A stretch of DNA of 64,000 nt from RGIG9608 sp045612365 (lineage in GTDB: Bacteria; Bacteroidota; Bacteroidia; Bacteroidales; Paludibacteraceae). The notes under the pieces are model-generated. The model had not been told where the DNA came from. It ran no database searches and worked only from the letters and a program-made list of their open reading frames with translations. Shown here in pieces: positions 62,187 to 64,000 of this stretch (the first letter of the stretch is position 1; each line of letters opens with the position of its first letter). The stretch covers positions 170,659 to 234,658 of the forward strand of contig JAZKYY010000016.1 in assembly GCA_045612365.1 (NCBI GenBank), written 5' to 3'. A program made the position numbers and the translations under genes.

Positions 62187-63431
62187 ATGAAACAATATAA
62201 ATTGACATATTTAAAAGAGGGCAGTGATTGTATGGAGGCGGGGTTGCCAGCGTCAAAAAGTATTGCAAATAGAGCACTTGTGATAGCAGCACTTTGTGGA
62301 GCGGAGGGAAAACTGAATAATCTTTCAGATTGTGATGATACTCAAGCTGTTATACGTGCACTTTCGTCTAACGACGAGGTAAAAAATATTGGTGCTGCAG
62401 GCACTGCAATGAGATTCCTTACTGCATATTATGCCATATCTTCTGAGTCTGTAGTAATGACTGGCACAGAAAGAATGAAAAACAGACCTATATCTATATT
62501 AGTGGAGGCATTAAGAAGTTTGGGAGCAGATATAGAATATGTGGAGAAAGAAGGTTTTCCACCTCTTAAAATAAATGGCAATAAACTACGTGGCGGTGAG
62601 CTTCATGTAAAAGGTGATGTTAGTAGTCAATACCTTTCTGCTATTTTAATGATTGCACCTTATACTCAAGATGGTATTACACTTGTAATAGAAGGAGATT
62701 TGGTGTCTCGTCCATATTTGCAAATGACACTGTCTTTAATGAGTGAGTTTGGAGTGTCTTATACATGGAAAGATAATGTAATTGAAATCCTACCTGCAAA
62801 ATACAATCCAATAGAATTTACTGTGGAAAACGACTGGTCTGCAGCGTCTTATTGGTATTCTGTGGTGGCACTTTCAGAAAATAAATCTGTTAAACTTAAA
62901 TATTTGCTAGCAGATAGCCTGCAAGGCGACTCTCATCTTGTAGAACTTTACAAGCCACTTGGTGTGAAAACACAGTTTGTGGATGGTGGGGTGGTGTTAA
63001 GCAAAAATGCTGAGGTGGAACTTCCAAAAATCTATGATATTTCATTGAAAGAACAGCCAGACCTTGCTCAAACACTAGTGGTAAGTTGTCTTTTAATGAA
63101 TGTGCCATTTAAATTTTCTGGACTTGAAAACCTAAAAATAAAAGAAACAGATAGAATTGCAGCCTTAATAAACGAGTGCAAAACTTTAGGTTTTGTTTTG
63201 AAGGAAGTAGTCTCTGGTACTTTGGCATGGGATGGTGAAAAATGTGCTCCAGCAGGTGATATTAAGATAAATACATACGAAGATCACCGTATGGCTATGG
63301 CGTTTGCTCCAGCTGTGATGCACTTTGGTTCTACTATTATAAATGAGCCAGATGTGGTAACAAAATCTTATCCTTCTTTTTGGCAAGAATTTCAGAAAGT
63401 TTTGCCTTGCCAGATAAGCATAATCGATTAA
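62187..63431 (+). CDS. aroA: 3-phosphoshikimate 1-carboxyvinyltransferase (EPSP synthase)
   Basis: This shikimate-pathway enzyme joins shikimate-3-phosphate with PEP. It has the K24 motif LPASKSIANRAL, GAAGTAMRFLTA, SSQYLSAILM, the active-site PDLAQT, KETDRIAAL and YEDHRMAMAF. The length from 62187 is 414 residues, normal for Bacteroidota. The start was chosen because the promoter box covers the upstream extension. Confidence 0.95.
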   Translation: MKQYKLTYLKEGSDCMEAGLPASKSIANRALVIAALCGAEGKLNNLSDCDDTQAVIRALSSNDEVKNIGAAGTAMRFLTAYYAISSESVVMTGTERMKNRPISILVEALRSLGADIEYVEKEGFPPLKINGNKLRGGELHVKGDVSSQYLSAILMIAPYTQDGITLVIEGDLVSRPYLQMTLSLMSEFGVSYTWKDNVIEILPAKYNPIEFTVENDWSAASYWYSVVALSENKSVKLKYLLADSLQGDSHLVELYKPLGVKTQFVDGGVVLSKNAEVELPKIYDISLKEQPDLAQTLVVSCLLMNVPFKFSGLENLKIKETDRIAALINECKTLGFVLKEVVSGTLAWDGEKCAPAGDIKINTYEDHRMAMAFAPAVMHFGSTIINEPDVVTKSYPSFWQEFQKVLPCQISIID

Positions 63432-63438
63432 AAATCAT

Positions 63439-63446
63439 TAACTTTG
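63439..63446 (+). promoter_or_regulatory. -7 box TAACTTTG, promoter of rpiB
   Basis: Exact match 19 bases before the rpiB start, directly after the aroA stop. Confidence 0.6.
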
Positions 63447-63465
63447 TACCATAATTTAATTAAAT

Positions 63466-63918
63466 ATGAAACCATTAGATACATTACGCGTAGGTATAGC
63501 ATGTGACCATGCTGGTTATACACTAAAAGAAGAATTAAAATCAATTTTCGGTAAACAATTGTTTGAACTAGTAGATTTTGGAACACATTCAGAAGAAAGT
63601 GTGGATTATCCAGATATGATTCACCCTCTTGCAAAAGAAGTAAATGAATGCAAATTTGATTTCGGTATCATCATTTGCGGCTCAGGCAACGGTGTGAGCA
63701 TGGTGGCGAACAAATATAAAAACGTGCGCGCTGCTCTTTGCTGGCAAGTAGAACTTGCAAAACTTGCTCGTCAACACAACGATGCAAATATCGTTTCTAT
63801 CCCAGCTCGCTTTATCTCTCAAGCTACAGCAGAACTTATCGTAGAAGAGTTCTTGAGCACAGATTTTGAGGGTGGAAGACACTTGGCACGTGTTAGTAAA
63901 ATCTCAGCAGGATTATAA
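63466..63918 (+). CDS. rpiB: Ribose-5-phosphate isomerase B
   Basis: This enzyme (150 aa) interconverts ribose-5-phosphate and ribulose-5-phosphate in the pentose phosphate pathway. It has ACDHAGYTLKE (12-22), the catalytic C71 in IIICGSGNGVSMVANK, and ARQHNDANIVSIPARFI. The length is normal. It ends before a strong terminator. Confidence 0.95.
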   Translation: MKPLDTLRVGIACDHAGYTLKEELKSIFGKQLFELVDFGTHSEESVDYPDMIHPLAKEVNECKFDFGIIICGSGNGVSMVANKYKNVRAALCWQVELAKLARQHNDANIVSIPARFISQATAELIVEEFLSTDFEGGRHLARVSKISAGL

Positions 63919-63959
63919 TTATTTTAAATGGCGACTTTCTCGTTGCACTCGTCCTATAA

Positions 63960-63997
63960 AAATAGAGGAGTTACGGTAGTAACTCCTCTATTTTTTT
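63960..63997 (+). terminator. Intrinsic terminator of rpiB
   Basis: AAATAGAGGAGTTAC pairs with GTAACTCCTCTATTT (15 bp, GGTA loop), followed by a T run at the window end. Confidence 0.93.
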
Positions 63998-64000
63998 GCC

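Noticed and set aside
1..64000. CRISPR arrays, tRNA, rRNA or transposase genes
   Set aside because: Looked for regularly spaced repeats, cloverleaf-like segments, and transposase or integrase motifs; none was recognised.

Overview
The window is about 64 kb of a low-GC Bacteroidota genome, most probably order Bacteroidales. The evidence is as follows. At least seventeen genes or operons are preceded by the Bacteroidota -7 box TAnnTTTG. Shine-Dalgarno sequences are essentially absent. The gene families are typical of the group: type III glutamine synthetase, class IIB fructose-bisphosphate aldolase, DUF4293, an Alr with MurF-like sequence, anaerobic ribonucleotide reductase, ATP-dependent PEP carboxykinase and GH110/GH29 glycosidases. 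NrdD/NrdG and the class 1B dihydroorotate dehydrogenase PyrD/PyrK indicate an anaerobe. GH110 and GH29 with a fucose pathway suggest growth on host mucin or blood-group glycans. The species cannot be named from the sequence alone.

Layout: 1-10.1 kb is housekeeping (nrdD end, nrdG, fba, a nucleotidyltransferase-GHMP kinase fusion, glnN, pssA, cstA, nspC, proA). 10.15-26.6 kb is one co-directional surface-polysaccharide locus of Wzx/Wzy type: Wzz, UDP-ManNAcA synthesis, acyltransferases, flippase, polymerase, four glycosyltransferases, a pyruvyl-transferase/FrhB-like pair, and a PglA/C/D/E-like module for an initiating amino sugar. Its centre is much more AT-rich than its ends, which suggests an exchanged cassette.

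26.6-36 kb holds a nuclease, a SpoIID-domain protein, fabG, a peptide transporter and a glycan cluster (fucA, sugar kinase, GH110 galactosidase), then a YgjP-like metalloprotease. 36-41.3 kb is a minus-strand operon (panC-panD-rfbA-nadE-nitroreductase-DUF2520); its NadE has lost the glutaminase cysteine. 41.3-43.8 kb has an alanine racemase carrying only the C-terminal domain of the MurF half of the usual fusion, and nagB. 44-48.2 kb is a five-gene operon ending in an RlhA-like U32 protein, convergent with mdh.

49.2-49.8 kb is an AT-rich gene-free region with repeated TTACTTTTGT boxes upstream of a small XRE regulator; these look like its operators. After ychF and a PagL-like lipid A deacylase comes the most unusual part, 52.77-55.23 kb: a promoter, a long strongly structured leader, an EcoRI-family adenine methyltransferase and a DUF262-HNH protein. 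It looks like a compact restriction-modification or defence unit in which a GmrS-type sensor fused to an HNH nuclease replaces the usual endonuclease. The rest is housekeeping: gamma carbonic anhydrase, pyrK-pyrD, tilS, an alpha-L-fucosidase, pckA, aroA and rpiB. No tRNA, rRNA, IS element or CRISPR array was recognised.
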